Source: Pelargonium nanum
Taxonomy: Eukaryota; Streptophyta; Magnoliopsida; Geraniales; Geraniaceae
Reading direction: 5' to 3'
Length of the DNA: 21,894 nucleotides
NCBI GenBank assembly: GCA_036897485.1
Contig: JAYMTF010001684.1
Coordinates: forward strand, 1 to 21,894
This document shows, piece after piece, positions 9,196-19,496 of the stretch (positions within the stretch are counted from its first letter, which is position 1; each line of letters opens with the position of its first letter). Below the pieces are notes generated by a model. That model was given only the letters and a program-made list of their open reading frames with translations, ran no database searches and was not told the origin of the DNA. A program made the position numbers and the translations under genes.

Positions 9196-10722
9196 ATGGA
9201 CCCACCGCCTCTAACCACCGCCACCAAGCTCCGCCTCATGTGCAGCTACGGCGGCCACATAGTCCCCAGACCCCAGACCAAGACCCTCTGCTACGCGGGC
9301 GGCGAGACCCGCATCATCTCCGTGAACCGCGCCACAAGCACCACCCTCTCCGCCCTCACCGCCCACCTAGCTGCCGCCCTCCCTGTCTCCTCCCCTTTCA
9401 CCGTCAAGTACCAGCTCCCCGACCACGACCTCGACGCCCTCGTCTCCCTCTCCACCGACGACGACCTCGCCGTCATGCTCGACGAGCTCCACCGGATTTC
9501 TACTTCTTCCTCCTCCCGCATCCGGTTGTTCATCTTCTCCCCCAAACCCTATCCTCTCCCCGAATCGATTTTTCACCACCCCAAGACTGAGGCTTGGTTC
9601 CACGATGCCCTCAAGAGCGCCAAGATAATGCAAAAGGGACGCAATTGTTTTGACGGTTGTGGTGCTTCCGAAAATGGCGTTGATTCGGGAAATAGTGGGG
9701 CTGAGTCCATTGTTCTGGAGACAAGCTCTTCTTTCGGATCCACTTCATCGTCTGTTTCTTCTGCAAATTTGCCTCCAATTAAGACTTCTCAAATTGGTGA
9801 TGGTGTTGTTAGGTATTCTGAGCTTTTCCTTTTTCAAATTCAATATTCGTCAATCATTATACTTGTTAATGCTCAACATTTAGACAATGATATGAAATAA
9901 ATGAAGTTCTTATCATCTTAATTGGGGAATTGTATTTACAGTGATAGTAGTGTTGGTACTGCTTCTGCCCAACCTCAGATTGGAACCTCTTCCGCGGAGA
10001 CTATGTCTCCGTCCAGCTTTGGTGAATCGGATAGGAGAGCCTTTGCTTCTTCCTCTGGTTTCCAGATGCTGAAACCACTTCAAGCTCCTGTTTATTCACA
10101 ATTGGATCAGAGGCAGCATCAGCACTTGCAATTTGTTCATTCAGATGCCCATTACATACCCCACAATGGAGTCAGTGTATTGTCTGCTTCATCTTATTAT
10201 CCAATGTATCATGCGCCACTGCATCAACAGCCTCTCCATTATCATCCCAATCAACCATATCCGGTGTACCTTTTGCCAGTTGGACAGCATCACATTGCTC
10301 AACCTTACAATGTCCCCGTGCATTACGGATTAATGGGCACTGCAACTACGCCCCCTTGTCAAGCCTCAATACATCCAAATGATACCATGACCCCGCACTC
10401 AAGTGCTTATGAGGAACTCACACCTGAAGTACCCTCACAAACTTACGGAACATCTCCTGAGGCGACCCCACTTGGTCACCTACAATCTATTGAAAATCAG
10501 CAAAAATTAACAGGTCTTCCTCAGTCAACTGCTAACTGCAGTAATGAGATTGATGACGACCTTGCACGAGACCTGATATACAAATCTCAGCCTCCACCTC
10601 CCACATTGCCGACTAAGTACCAGACCATGACCAAGGCCACAACAGTATTGCTGTCCGAGGCTTTAGCTCAGTTACATACAGACAACATGAAGCAGCATAT
10701 CAGAACCTCAGAGCCACTTTGA
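9196..10722 (+). CDS. PB1 (octicosapeptide/Phox/Bem1p) domain protein, 2 exons
   Basis: CDS join(9196..9812, 9942..10722), 465 codons. The intron (9813-9941) has donor AG/GTATTC and acceptor TTTACAG; a Ser codon is split (AG + T) and the frame is kept. Residues 11-115 form a PB1 domain. The basic end is KLRLMCSYGGHIVPRP (Lys11) and the acidic OPCA side is seen in YQLPDHDLDALVSL plus TDDDLAVMLDE (about 72-97), so both interaction faces may be present. The plant family is large and mostly uncharacterised; PB1 domains mediate head-to-tail protein-protein contacts, and a scaffolding role is inferred. The rest is low complexity: Ser-rich (165-195), then a Tyr/His/Pro/Gln-rich stretch (about 265-325), then a C-terminal tail with a short LARDLIYKSQPPPPTLP motif. 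No membrane segment or signal peptide is evident. Exon 1 is markedly richer in C and CpG than exon 2. Confidence 0.92.
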
Positions 10723-11893
10723 GTCAGTTTCTGGGATCAGACGAATTTGGATTAAATGTTTTGGTAACTTTAAATTTTCCTTCTTGGTTTTGGATCTTGT
10801 ACTAGTATTTGTAGTTTGTTGTTATAGAAGCAAATAATTTTGTTTCCTTTTATTTTCTTGCATGATGCCAAATTGTTTCTGCTAGTGCTAATGTTGTATA
10901 AAAACTGATCTCACTGTATGTGCTCAGATGTTATGTTAAAAGTTCTTTGAATTGCCTAAAAATATTGCGCGAAATTATTATTTAACATCATTTTGCATAG
11001 TTCATCATTTGTGTATGGGGTCAGGATCCATTGCAGAAGCATTACCATTCTTCAAGTATAAATGTATGAAGTGAATTGAATTAACATATCACGTAAAAAA
11101 AATTCATGATGGATTATGTTTTGTCACATCTCCTCTATCTGAATTTGCTGTGATAAAAGTTTCAAATGGGTGCCATAACTCTTTTGTCTGGCTCTGGGTG
11201 ATTATGTTAGGCTGTTAGTTTGGTATCTCCATCTGAACTGTTCATATATTGCTTTTTAGCTCTCTCATGAAATCTGTCTTTGTTCCAATGATTGATGCTG
11301 GTATCTTACCTGAAATCTTATGATGTGTGATGAGGACTTCTATGCTCTGTTTTGTTCCTGTTATGTCTGGATTTTTTCTTCTTTTCTATGGTTGATGGAG
11401 TGATGGTGTTTTGGTGTGTTGACCTTTGGCATTGGTCTTGCTTGATGTGGTCTGGAAGCCATGTATGCTGCTCTGTTGCTGGTTTTTGCATGGTTCAATT
11501 TTGTTATATGTGTGATACTATTTTGTCAAGCTGCTTCAGCTTCAGGATTGTATTACACATTATGGCTCTTTCTTAATAATTTTTAGCTCACATTTTTTGG
11601 TGTTTGTTTTTTTCTTTTAAATTTAAAATCTTCTGCACTACACTACTATCTCAAAAAAGAATGTATTTTGACTGTCAGCCCAAGTATTTTTAGCTACAGT
11701 GCTTGGTGGCTGAAATGATTTCATTTGGCTTATAAAAACAAGCAAACTAACTGTGTTCCATATCATTTACTGATTAGCTACCATGAAAACTTGATATAAC
11801 ATTTGTTAGCTACAATAATATATAACGACATGAAAATATGAGGATGGTACATAAATGCTTTTACTGAAAACATGGAACTATTGGGTATATTTC
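10723..11893. other. 3' flank between convergent PB1 and receptor kinase genes
   Basis: About 1.2 kb of T-rich, G-containing DNA on the plus strand, shared by the 3' ends of two convergent genes. The first 200-300 bases are probably the 3' UTR of the PB1 gene. The stretch 11150-11580 has the T/G-rich texture of transcribed plant intron or UTR sequence, but I see no splice pattern, conserved frame or structured RNA I can name. Confidence 0.5.
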
Positions 11894-14058
11894 TTATCTA
11901 GAAAAGATGGTTCTTGACTGTTGTGGTCTGTCTGTGCATGTACCCAATTTGTCTAATTGATTTGAGACATGCTTCATTGAAGGTCTTCTTTCAGGACAGT
12001 CGTGAACACAAGCCAAGCCAAGTTGGAGTGCAACAATTATTTCTTGTTTGTTCAAATCATAAGCAAGGCAAGGGTCTAGGAGATCTCGAAGTGGCTTCCC
12101 TTTCTCAACGCCGAATTGAATCCATCCAACAAGATCACTCCCTGGAGAACGCATTTGGAGCAACGGGGACTTTCTGGAAATCATTTCCAGTACAATCACT
12201 CCATACGAGTAAACATCCCACTTCTGCGATGGCTTTGCAAGTCGCGAGGCTTCAGGGGCTTGATAGTAGGTGTCTGCAGAACTGGTTGCTGGAAGCATAT
12301 AGGGAGAACTCTGTTGTGGTGTTTGGACTAGTTGTGGTTCAGCAAGGCGGCTGAGTCCAAAATCAGAGATGTGAGGCTTCATATCGTTTCCGAGGAGTAT
12401 ATTGCTAGGCTTCAAATCTCCATGGATGTACTTTTTGGTACTGTGATCATGGAGATAAGCCAAACCTCTTGCTATGCCTTTCATGATTCTCAGACGAACA
12501 GGCCATGAAGGAGGTTTTGAGCTCACAGTCCCTGCCTTCCCTGATGAGATTCAAAACGCACGCATCTAAGGACGACTCTCAAAAATTATGTATATTGGGG
12601 ACTTTTCGGTGTAACTAAGAAGCAAGACTTACCATGAATTGCAGTTGCGAGATCACCATTTGGTATATAGTCGTAGATGAGAAGCTTCTCGTGGAGAGAC
12701 CAGCAATAAGCGCGGAGAGTTACAATATTTGGATGCCTGATCTTCCCAATTGCTTCAACTTCAGTCTGGAATTCCTTAAACCTTTGAGAGCTTCCGTCGC
12801 CAATTCTTCTCACAGCTACTGTTCTTCCATCTTCAAGAACAACTTTATACACAATCCCGATTCCACTCTTTCGCAGAAGAAAAGCAGATGCTTTTAGCAG
12901 TTGGTCGAGACTGAAGTTTACTTGCGAATCCAATGGCACAAACTCGCATTGTTCCCTGTTTTCTGATAGAGTTTCCATGTCACTTTTGGTGAAGCAGAAC
13001 AACTCTTTTCTAATCATCAGTGCATCTTCAAAGTTGCAACCATAGGCAAGTTTACCCTCATTGGAGCTGCTGGAGGCATAGGCCTTTCTATACCAATAAG
13101 AGAACAAAATCCCGACAAGGCAAATCCCTACTGTGGCGACCGCTACAGCCGTGGCCAGACCTGCTCTGCCTTTGTTATGCTTGATGTTGCGTGATGGGTT
13201 ATGAAGGACGGATTGAGAATCCGAATCTCCCGAACAGGCAGTTTTAGATGGAGGTCCACAGAGCAGAGGGTTCTCTAGAAATGCTGTTGGTCCTACACTA
13301 AGTAGAGCACCCTTCTGTGGAATTTTACCAGTAAGGTTGTTGTAACTTAGATCTATATAAAGTTTCAGAGGAAGATTTGCTAGGCTTTCTGGAATAGGGC
13401 CAGTGAGGAGATTATGAGAAAGGTTGAGAGCTCCTTGCAAGCTGGACAAGCTGCCCATGTCATCAGGTATCGAACCACTTAATCTATTGAACGAAAAATC
13501 GAGCTTGGTAAGAGAGACAAGACTAGTTCCTAGGCCATCTGGTATGGAGCCAGTGAAATTGTTGTGACTGAGAACAAGTACCTTAAGTTTCTTGCATTGC
13601 TGTATTGATGCAGTTATTGAACCACTGAATGAGTTTTGTGAAAGGTCCAACTTTTGTAGCGAACTAAGCCTTCCCATCTCAGGAGGAAGTGTCCCGGAGA
13701 ATAAATTTCCCGAGAGGTATAAGCTCTGTAGCCCTCTTGCATCGAAGAGTTCAGCTGGCAGGCTACCAGAAAACATGTTGTTCCTGAGATTGATATGGCG
13801 GAGTGAAGAGAGCTTCCCAAGCGCCGGTGAAAGGAAGCCTGAAAGATTGTGGTTTGGGAAGCTGATCAAAACAACCTTGTCCTCCATGCATCTGATTCCG
13901 GTCCATGCACACGGGTTCGTGTCCGAAGAGTTCCAATTATCCAGGGAGCCCTGTTGGTATACAGACTCTCTGAATGACAGAAGAGCAAGGCCTTCATCGT
14001 TTACACAACCCACAAGAGCGCAGTAGTAACCAAGCAGCAGGAAAATCAAGAAAAGCAT
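11894..14058 (-). CDS. ZAR1: LRR receptor-like kinase, ZAR1 type (690 aa), 2 exons
   Basis: CDS complement(join(11894..12540, 12633..14058)), 690 codons. The intron has donor G/GTAAGT and acceptor CATCAG and splits a Gly codon. Residues 1-18 are a signal peptide. An LRR N-cap follows, with the paired cysteines C50 and C57 (CAWTGIRC). About eight LRRs lie between residues 64 and 255 (LxxLxLSxNxFSGxLP pattern). A transmembrane helix is at about 299-323, then a conserved juxtamembrane block [23 protein letters not shown], then a kinase domain from about 392 to 680. The sequence closely resembles what I know of Arabidopsis ZAR1 (At2g01210), a plasma-membrane kinase acting in the asymmetric zygote division. 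DFG is intact (535-537). HRD is HGD (515-517), the VAIK lysine is Arg417 (VAVRR), and the first glycine of the P-loop is Arg396. The start at 14058 follows a TATA box, whereas the open frame extending to 14196 runs through that TATA box. The gene is convergent with the PB1 gene. Confidence 0.93.
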
Positions 14059-14128
14059 AGCTGTGTTTGCTGGTTTGTTTGAGGGATGTGAAAGAGTGAA
14101 GAATGGAGATACTTGAAAGAGAAGAAGG

Positions 14129-14142
14129 TTATATATATATAT
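14129..14142 (-). promoter_or_regulatory. TATA box of the ZAR1-like gene
   Basis: On the minus strand this reads as an extended TATATATATATAA tract lying about 70-85 bases upstream of the ATG at 14058, a usual spacing that leaves a leader of about 40-55 bases. It supports 14058 as the start codon rather than an in-frame ATG further upstream. Confidence 0.6.
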
Positions 14143-14223
14143 GAAGCTGCATGGTATTTTTGGGTCCAATATTGGACTTGTTATATGAGTTACCAAGGGT
14201 AGAATAGTTCCTAACTCATCTTA

Positions 14224-14340
14224 TTTACTACGGGATAATGATCGGGTGATATGAATACCATTTGAGAGTCGAACCTAAGACTTCGGGATCTAAAGCGCTG
14301 ATCTAGTGGGTGCCAGTAAATTTACTACAAGATAACGACC
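14224..14340 (-). mobile_element. tRNA-derived (SINE-like) fragment between direct repeats
   Basis: On the minus strand a B-box-like GGTTCGACTCT (14265-14275) follows a tRNA-like stretch with CAGCGC and TTAGATCCCGAAGTC. This is the layout of a pol III promoter in a plant SINE or tRNA relic. It lies between two imperfect 20-base direct repeats (14224-14243 and 14321-14340; TTTACTAC then GATAA, 16 of 20 matching), which could be an old target-site duplication. No full tRNA cloverleaf can be drawn with confidence. Confidence 0.4.
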
Positions 14341-14879
14341 TTGTGGATAAATTACAATCTTTTTTTGGATTTACAGTGGGACTTGGCAATAATTCATGTT
14401 TCACTTCTGTGTAAATGTTAGAGCAATTTGAGTCAAATATGTATGTAATATCCATGAGTGCAGTTCCTTTAATTAAGACTTGAGAGCAAAGTTATGTATG
14501 TTTGTTAAAAAGTTAGTGAGCATGGGTTAATTGGAGATTAGCATGCTTAAACACTCATTATTGTTTCAAATGTGCATAATATTTATGTCATTTCCTATAT
14601 AGTTTGGTACTATTTTGATGAGAAGATGGTCCGAGAGAGATGGGTTTGGCGTATATATGTTAGAGGCGTGATCGTAGGCGCAAAAATGGAGTGAAGGAGT
14701 GTATAGTTGCAGTGATTGGTGGGGACGGCTTGACTCCATTGTAGCAGTCTCTCATTTTAGTTTGGTCTTTCCCAAAATTTCAACGTGAATATTCAAATAT
14801 CATGCATAACGTTGCGGACCAAAATGGTTAGACCAGTTACGCGCTCTAGTCTCTTAGCTTTCAGCTTATTGGTGTTAGA

Positions 14880-14970
14880 AAAATAAATGTACATGCAAAG
14901 ACCCATGCTCCATACCACGAACCCGAGACCTCGAGCTTGACCACGAGCTCTATTGTCACTCGGCCAAGTG
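14880..14970 (-). mobile_element. tRNA-derived SINE-like fragment
   Basis: On the minus strand, an A-box-like TGGCCGAGTGA (14956-14966) is followed about 30 bases later by a B-box-like GGGTTCGTGG (14915-14924), correct order and spacing for an internal pol III promoter. It runs toward a T-rich end near 14880. The sequence differs from the other tRNA-derived fragment. Borders are approximate and no target-site duplication was found. Confidence 0.45.
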
Positions 14971-16183
14971 AAGAAAAATGTGAAAATTGTGAAGAAAAAA
15001 AAAGATTTGTTAAGAAAGGTTAGAAAAATCTCAGAAAAAACGACTAGTCAAAGAAAAATCACCTAAAAAATGAAGTTTCCAAGTAAGAAAAGAAATAAAA
15101 ATGAAATTCATGGAGTAAATCATACTTCTTTTACTCTACGCACATGGGTGAGGGGGAATCCACCTATTTTTCTTTGTTAGGCCTAACCTGAAAGTGCGTA
15201 AACCTACCACTCCTCCGAGCTCCAACCCCATCGAACATGAGAAAAAAAAGTGATTTGAAAGTAGAGAAAAGTATCAAATGTTTCTAATGCTTACAGGGCT
15301 ATGATAAACATAATCGTAGCTAAGATTTGAATCAATTCATCGATTGTTTGTGTCTCACGATAGATTACTGGTTTCATAACATGATTTGGTTTATACTCAA
15401 ATAATTTTGCCTGGAGATATAGTCCTAAATCAGATCTTCTTGATCTTATCTTGCAAGTATATAGTTGATGAGTAAGAACCAGAAAAGCCGAATAATTTTG
15501 GGCTATTATTTTTAGAAATAAATACAAACACACCAACTCTCCACTCATTTCAAGAAAACTATAGAATCTCTAAAAAAAATTACTCTTGCAAACTCATTGA
15601 GTGTGATATCCATGTGCGTGTCTGGTTATTCGTAAGTGTTCTAGAGGTTTAGTCATTATAATCTTATAGGACCGACCATACTCCACACTTATACATGTGA
15701 GTTCATCACGTGCATCTTGCAATTAATATACCATCCATAAAGACTATAAATTTAATTAAGACATTTACATTTTTGCACTATCTCACATCATAAAGGGGTT
15801 AATAAATATAAATGTGCTTTCATAATAAACTGACGACTTATTTTTAGCCATATGAACTTATTTCATGAGATCTTTAATCATCTATAGGGTGAGTCTCATC
15901 ATTGTTGATTTTTCATATTGACTTAAGTCTCATTCTCCTTGAAATATTACAAATTATCTTCCTCCTAAAAAGTTTAGTCGAGGATCGACCAAATTCACTT
16001 CCAACTTTGCATATCTAGGAAAAATTATTTCATATATTAGCAACTACTTATCACTTATGTCCTAAACAAATGTGTCTATTTTTTGCAATGAATTTTGCAA
16101 CTTTACAATCACAATGCATAGACGTGAATGTGTTAGTCTCGTCCCAACAAAACTTAAGTTAAGAAACTTTTTAACCACTTAGA

Positions 16184-16520
16184 GCATCCACGTTAGATAG
16201 ACTCAACTTAAGTCTCTTAATGTCATACATCTATTTTTTCTTTATGCCACATCAGCAAGGGATCCTATACAAAAATTCACTCCATTGTTGGGACTTGATT
16301 TCAATCCCTATTTAGGACTCACACTGTCTATTAAATATTAATAAATCACACATGTCATTATATCATTAAACAAAAAAATAAATAAAAAATGAAAACTCAT
16401 AAGGGTCAGCCCTTAACAGAGGGACCAGCCCCAAAGTTGAGCTTTCTCCATTGCAGAGATCTGCTTAAGGCCTCTGACATTTGCAAGCCCCAAGACAGCG
16501 GAGACTTGCAACGGACATGC
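16184..16520. mobile_element. 337-bp MITE with inverted ends and TTAGA duplication
   Basis: The left end reads GCATCCACGTTAGATAGACTC and the reverse complement of the right end reads GCATGTCCGTTGCAAGTCTC, a degenerate terminal inverted repeat of about 20 bases. TTAGA occurs immediately on both sides (16179-16183 and 16521-16525) as a candidate target-site duplication; a TTA duplication of the PIF/Harbinger type with slightly shifted ends is the alternative. The interior is AT-rich and non-coding, so the element is non-autonomous. The right flank (GCATCTGCATC) resembles the element's own left end, hinting at insertion next to a related copy. Confidence 0.55.
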
Positions 16521-17500
16521 TTAGAGCATCTGCATCAAAGGTCCCCAACACCTTGACCTGTACAAGGGACTCACTTTTTGAGAGGATCTTCATTGTGAAA
16601 ATTTTTAATAAAAGGGTCGGACCTTATACAAAGGTCACATACCTTCAATTTTTATATTATATATTTTTAAATGATAGCCACCCAATTATGGTCATGTGTC
16701 TAATAAGAAAGAGAAAAATAAAATTTTATTAATGAATACAATAATTGATATATGATAACTAGGGACTCAATTTGTCACCAATATAGAATTAATTTTTTTG
16801 ACGACGGACCATTGATGACATGAAAGATGATAAAATTAAAATATGACATATAGTCATATAGATACTCATTTTTCTCCCTTAATTTCATTACTAACAAACT
16901 CTAAAGCTACAAATTCATTTTCTATTATAAATTGATAAATAATAATCTGCTAGACTGATTTCCATGTCACATCACCTCCCCAAAAATAAACACAAAACTA
17001 GATGTAAAATTTGTAAATTTTATCTCAGCTGAACTAGAGATCCAGTTAACAACCCTCCAATACTGAGGGAAATCCACCATACAAGATACCATTAACTCCT
17101 TGTATCTCTAAAATACTTCTAAAATTCTGACAAATACAATCCAGTGAAACATTGAGACTCATGTGGTATAGGATCTTTGGGCGTGGCATGTCATTTGCCT
17201 ATGAATGTGTTCTTTGATACCTCCAAACTACCATTAATTCCATTACACACACTGACAAAACTGTCTTTATGTCCCTACCTAATTTCCATAGTTTTTTTCA
17301 GCACAAACATGCATTTTTATTTTTATATCTATGTGTCCATTTTCCAAAGGATGAGAATGTCTGGTCGATACTTTCAATCCCATTTGCCATTTTATCTTTA
17401 TTTCTTCCTTTCTTTTCTTGAACTCAACGACCTCTTCTTCAAAACCTCCAGCTTTCACTTCTCATTATCATATAAACAAATTCAACAACACATGCTCTGC

Positions 17501-17572
17501 AGGTTTGTATATCAATTCCACTTTGTTTTGGTCTCAATTTGTACTGAAATTTGTGTGTTTTGGGGGTTTGTA
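17501..17572 (+). other. Possible 5' UTR intron of the WEB gene
   Basis: A donor-like CTGCAG/GTTTGT near 17503 and an acceptor-like GGGTTTGTAG ending at about 17573 lie just before the start codon at 17583 and enclose T-rich sequence. A leader intron is common in plant genes, but without transcript data this is only a possibility. Confidence 0.35.
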
Positions 17573-17582
17573 GATTAGGGAT

Positions 17583-19496
17583 ATGATGCAGTGGAGAGAG
17601 AGTGAGAACAGGAGAAGAATTGGGTCTGTTAAAGAAGCTATAAACTCTTATGGAGAAAAGATTCTTGATGGCACTTCTTTGAAGAACCCTAACACCCAAA
17701 TGGATTCTCCTGAGGTATATATATAAATTTCACATTTTTATGTGACCCTTTTTGTTTATCTTTGCATTGCATTGAATGTAAGTTAATTTGCATTTGTTTT
17801 CTTGATGAAGACCTCTTCAAGAACCATAGACCTCCATGTTGCAAGAAGGGACATTTTTCGGTTCAAGGAGAGCCGAGTAGCCGCGGAAGATACCAAAGTG
17901 CAAGCTGAATTCGAGCTTTCGAATGCCAAGAAAACTGTCAAGGATCTCTCTGTATTGATAGAGGAGTCTAATTCCAAGGTCAAGGCTAAGATGAGAGACA
18001 TGGAGGCTATGAAAAAACCGGCAAGGCGTGAAGTTGGGAACAATAATGGTGAGTATGAGGTTGTGATGAGGGAATTGGAGCATATTAAACAGGAGGTGAG
18101 TAAGCTCAAGATTGACATGGCTTCTGTTTTACAAGAGAAGTCACAAGCTGTGAGAGAATCCGAGGCCTCAAGATCGAAAATGTTGTCTTATTTGAGCTCT
18201 GCAGAGGCGCTTAGGATGGAGATCGAGGAGGCGAGTGAGGAGCAAGTGATTGTTGAGTTGGCACGAATCGAGGCCTTGAAAGAATATGGCGCGATTCAAG
18301 CTAACAGAGAAAAGGAAGCTGAGGAGTTCTTGACAGCATCGGAGTCTGCCAAGAAGAAGATCAAAGATCTCAAGGAAGAGATTGATCAATCCAAAGAAGT
18401 GGAAGCTAAATTGGCTGTCACAATGTCTGATGTTGATGTTTTGCAAAATGAACTTAATCTTGTTAAGGGGATGAACAAAAAGGTTCAAAGGCTCGATAGC
18501 TCGAACAAGATTGATTCGGGAGAGGATGATTCGTCTAATTTGCTGCAGGCAGTGACGGGAGAGCTTGAGGCGGCCAAGAAAGAACTTGCTGCTATCAAAG
18601 AGGAAGGTTTTCAGTTCATGACATCCATGGATATCATAAGAAATGAGCTTATCCATGTCACTCAAGAAACGTCCCGGCTCAAGAAAAGTGGCGAGAAGGC
18701 GGATATGACAGTTCAGAATCTGAATTCCAAGTTGCTGAGAGCGAAGGCCAAGTTGGAATCCGCCTCTGCTGCTGAGGAGAAGACTAAAATGATCGCGACG
18801 AATCTGTCCCTAACCTTGGATCAGTTAAGGACAGAAGTGGAAGCTTCGAGGAAAGAAAAGTCTCTTATCTGCGAAGAAACTGCAGTAGTCAAGGCGGAGA
18901 TTCAGAAAACTGAGGCCGAGATAGATAGTGCCGAGGAGAGACTAGAGGCTTCAATTCAAGAACTTGAAGCAGTGAAGTTATCTGAAGCAATGGCTCTCGA
19001 GAGTCTCAAATCTCTCGTTGAGAACACGATACGCGCAAGAGCTTCTGCAGCTGAGAACAGCTCCTCAATCACTATCTCTAAGTTTGAGTATGATTATCTA
19101 ACTGGACGCGCCACTGGGGCCGAGGAAATTGCTGATAAGAAGGTTGCAGCGGCTCAGGCGTGGATTGAGGCCTTAAAGGCGAGCGAGAAGGAGATGCTGA
19201 TGAAAACCGAGATAGCTCAGAGAGAAATGAGAGAGAAGAGGGTCGGTCAAGAAGACAACAAGTCATCGAAGTCGCGAAGACAAGGAGACAATATGCAATT
19301 GGTATTGCCTAGAAAGTCAATGAAGGATAGTGGCAATGCAACGCCGGCAAGGCGAGCAAAGCTGCGAAAATCTAGCTCACCGGGAGGTCGGTATGTGGGA
19401 AGATCAGCATCTTTAACCATTAAGCATAGACAGAAGGTAATGCCAAATCTTGCAAAGTTCTTTGGTGGAAATAAGGGAACTGAAAAGGGTTTGTAA
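17583..19496 (+). CDS. WEB family (DUF827) coiled-coil protein, 605 aa, 2 exons
   Basis: CDS join(17583..17714, 17811..19496), 605 codons. The intron has donor GAG/GTATAT and acceptor GATGAAG, phase 0. The first of two adjacent ATGs is used; an in-frame TAG shortly upstream (17571) fixes the start region. Residues 15-27 (SVKEAINSYGEKI) match the N-terminal motif of WEB proteins. About residues 60-530 are a near-continuous charged coiled coil rich in Glu, Lys, Ala and Leu. The family's conserved late blocks are visible: SEAMALESLKSLVENTI, a Ser-rich SSSITISKFEYDYL, then the AQAWIEALKASEKE region. The C-terminus is basic with a KVMPNLAKFFGG motif (about 586-597), which resembles the end of Arabidopsis At5g55860. 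WEB1/PMI2-type members act in chloroplast photorelocation by controlling actin filaments, and I do not know which subgroup this one belongs to. No transmembrane segment or transit peptide is obvious. Confidence 0.92.

Larger units (their letters stand above)
14059..17582. other. Intergenic region between divergent ZAR1-like and WEB genes
   Basis: About 3.5 kb of AT-rich DNA without a supported gene. It contains the ZAR1-like promoter, two tRNA-derived fragments (14224-14340 and 14880-14970), a MITE (16179-16525) and, at its right end, the WEB-gene promoter and leader. In 15000-16170 and 16530-17400 I see only AT-rich sequence with no repeat I can name. Confidence 0.6.

Noticed and set aside
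9240-9633. Alternative frames (+ and -) within the PB1 exon
   Set aside because: They are Pro/Arg/His-rich or Glu/Gly-rich translations caused by the high GC content of exon 1; the PB1 frame explains the region.
11280-11345. Possible C/D-box snoRNA (TGATGA and CTGA motifs)
   Set aside because: The motifs are not in the right order and spacing with a terminal stem, so no box C/D structure can be supported.
11352-11576. 74-codon frame in the PB1/receptor kinase 3' flank
   Set aside because: Composed of Cys, Phe, Trp and Ser from T/G-rich DNA, without a recognisable motif; probably chance.
14059-14196. N-terminal extension of the ZAR1-like protein to the ATG at 14196
   Set aside because: The extension would read through the TATA tract at 14129-14142 and would bury the signal peptide, so the ATG at 14058 is preferred.
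17817-18665. Antisense open frames over the WEB coding region
   Set aside because: They are shadows of the Glu/Lys/Leu-rich coiled-coil frame, which is supported by family motifs from end to end.
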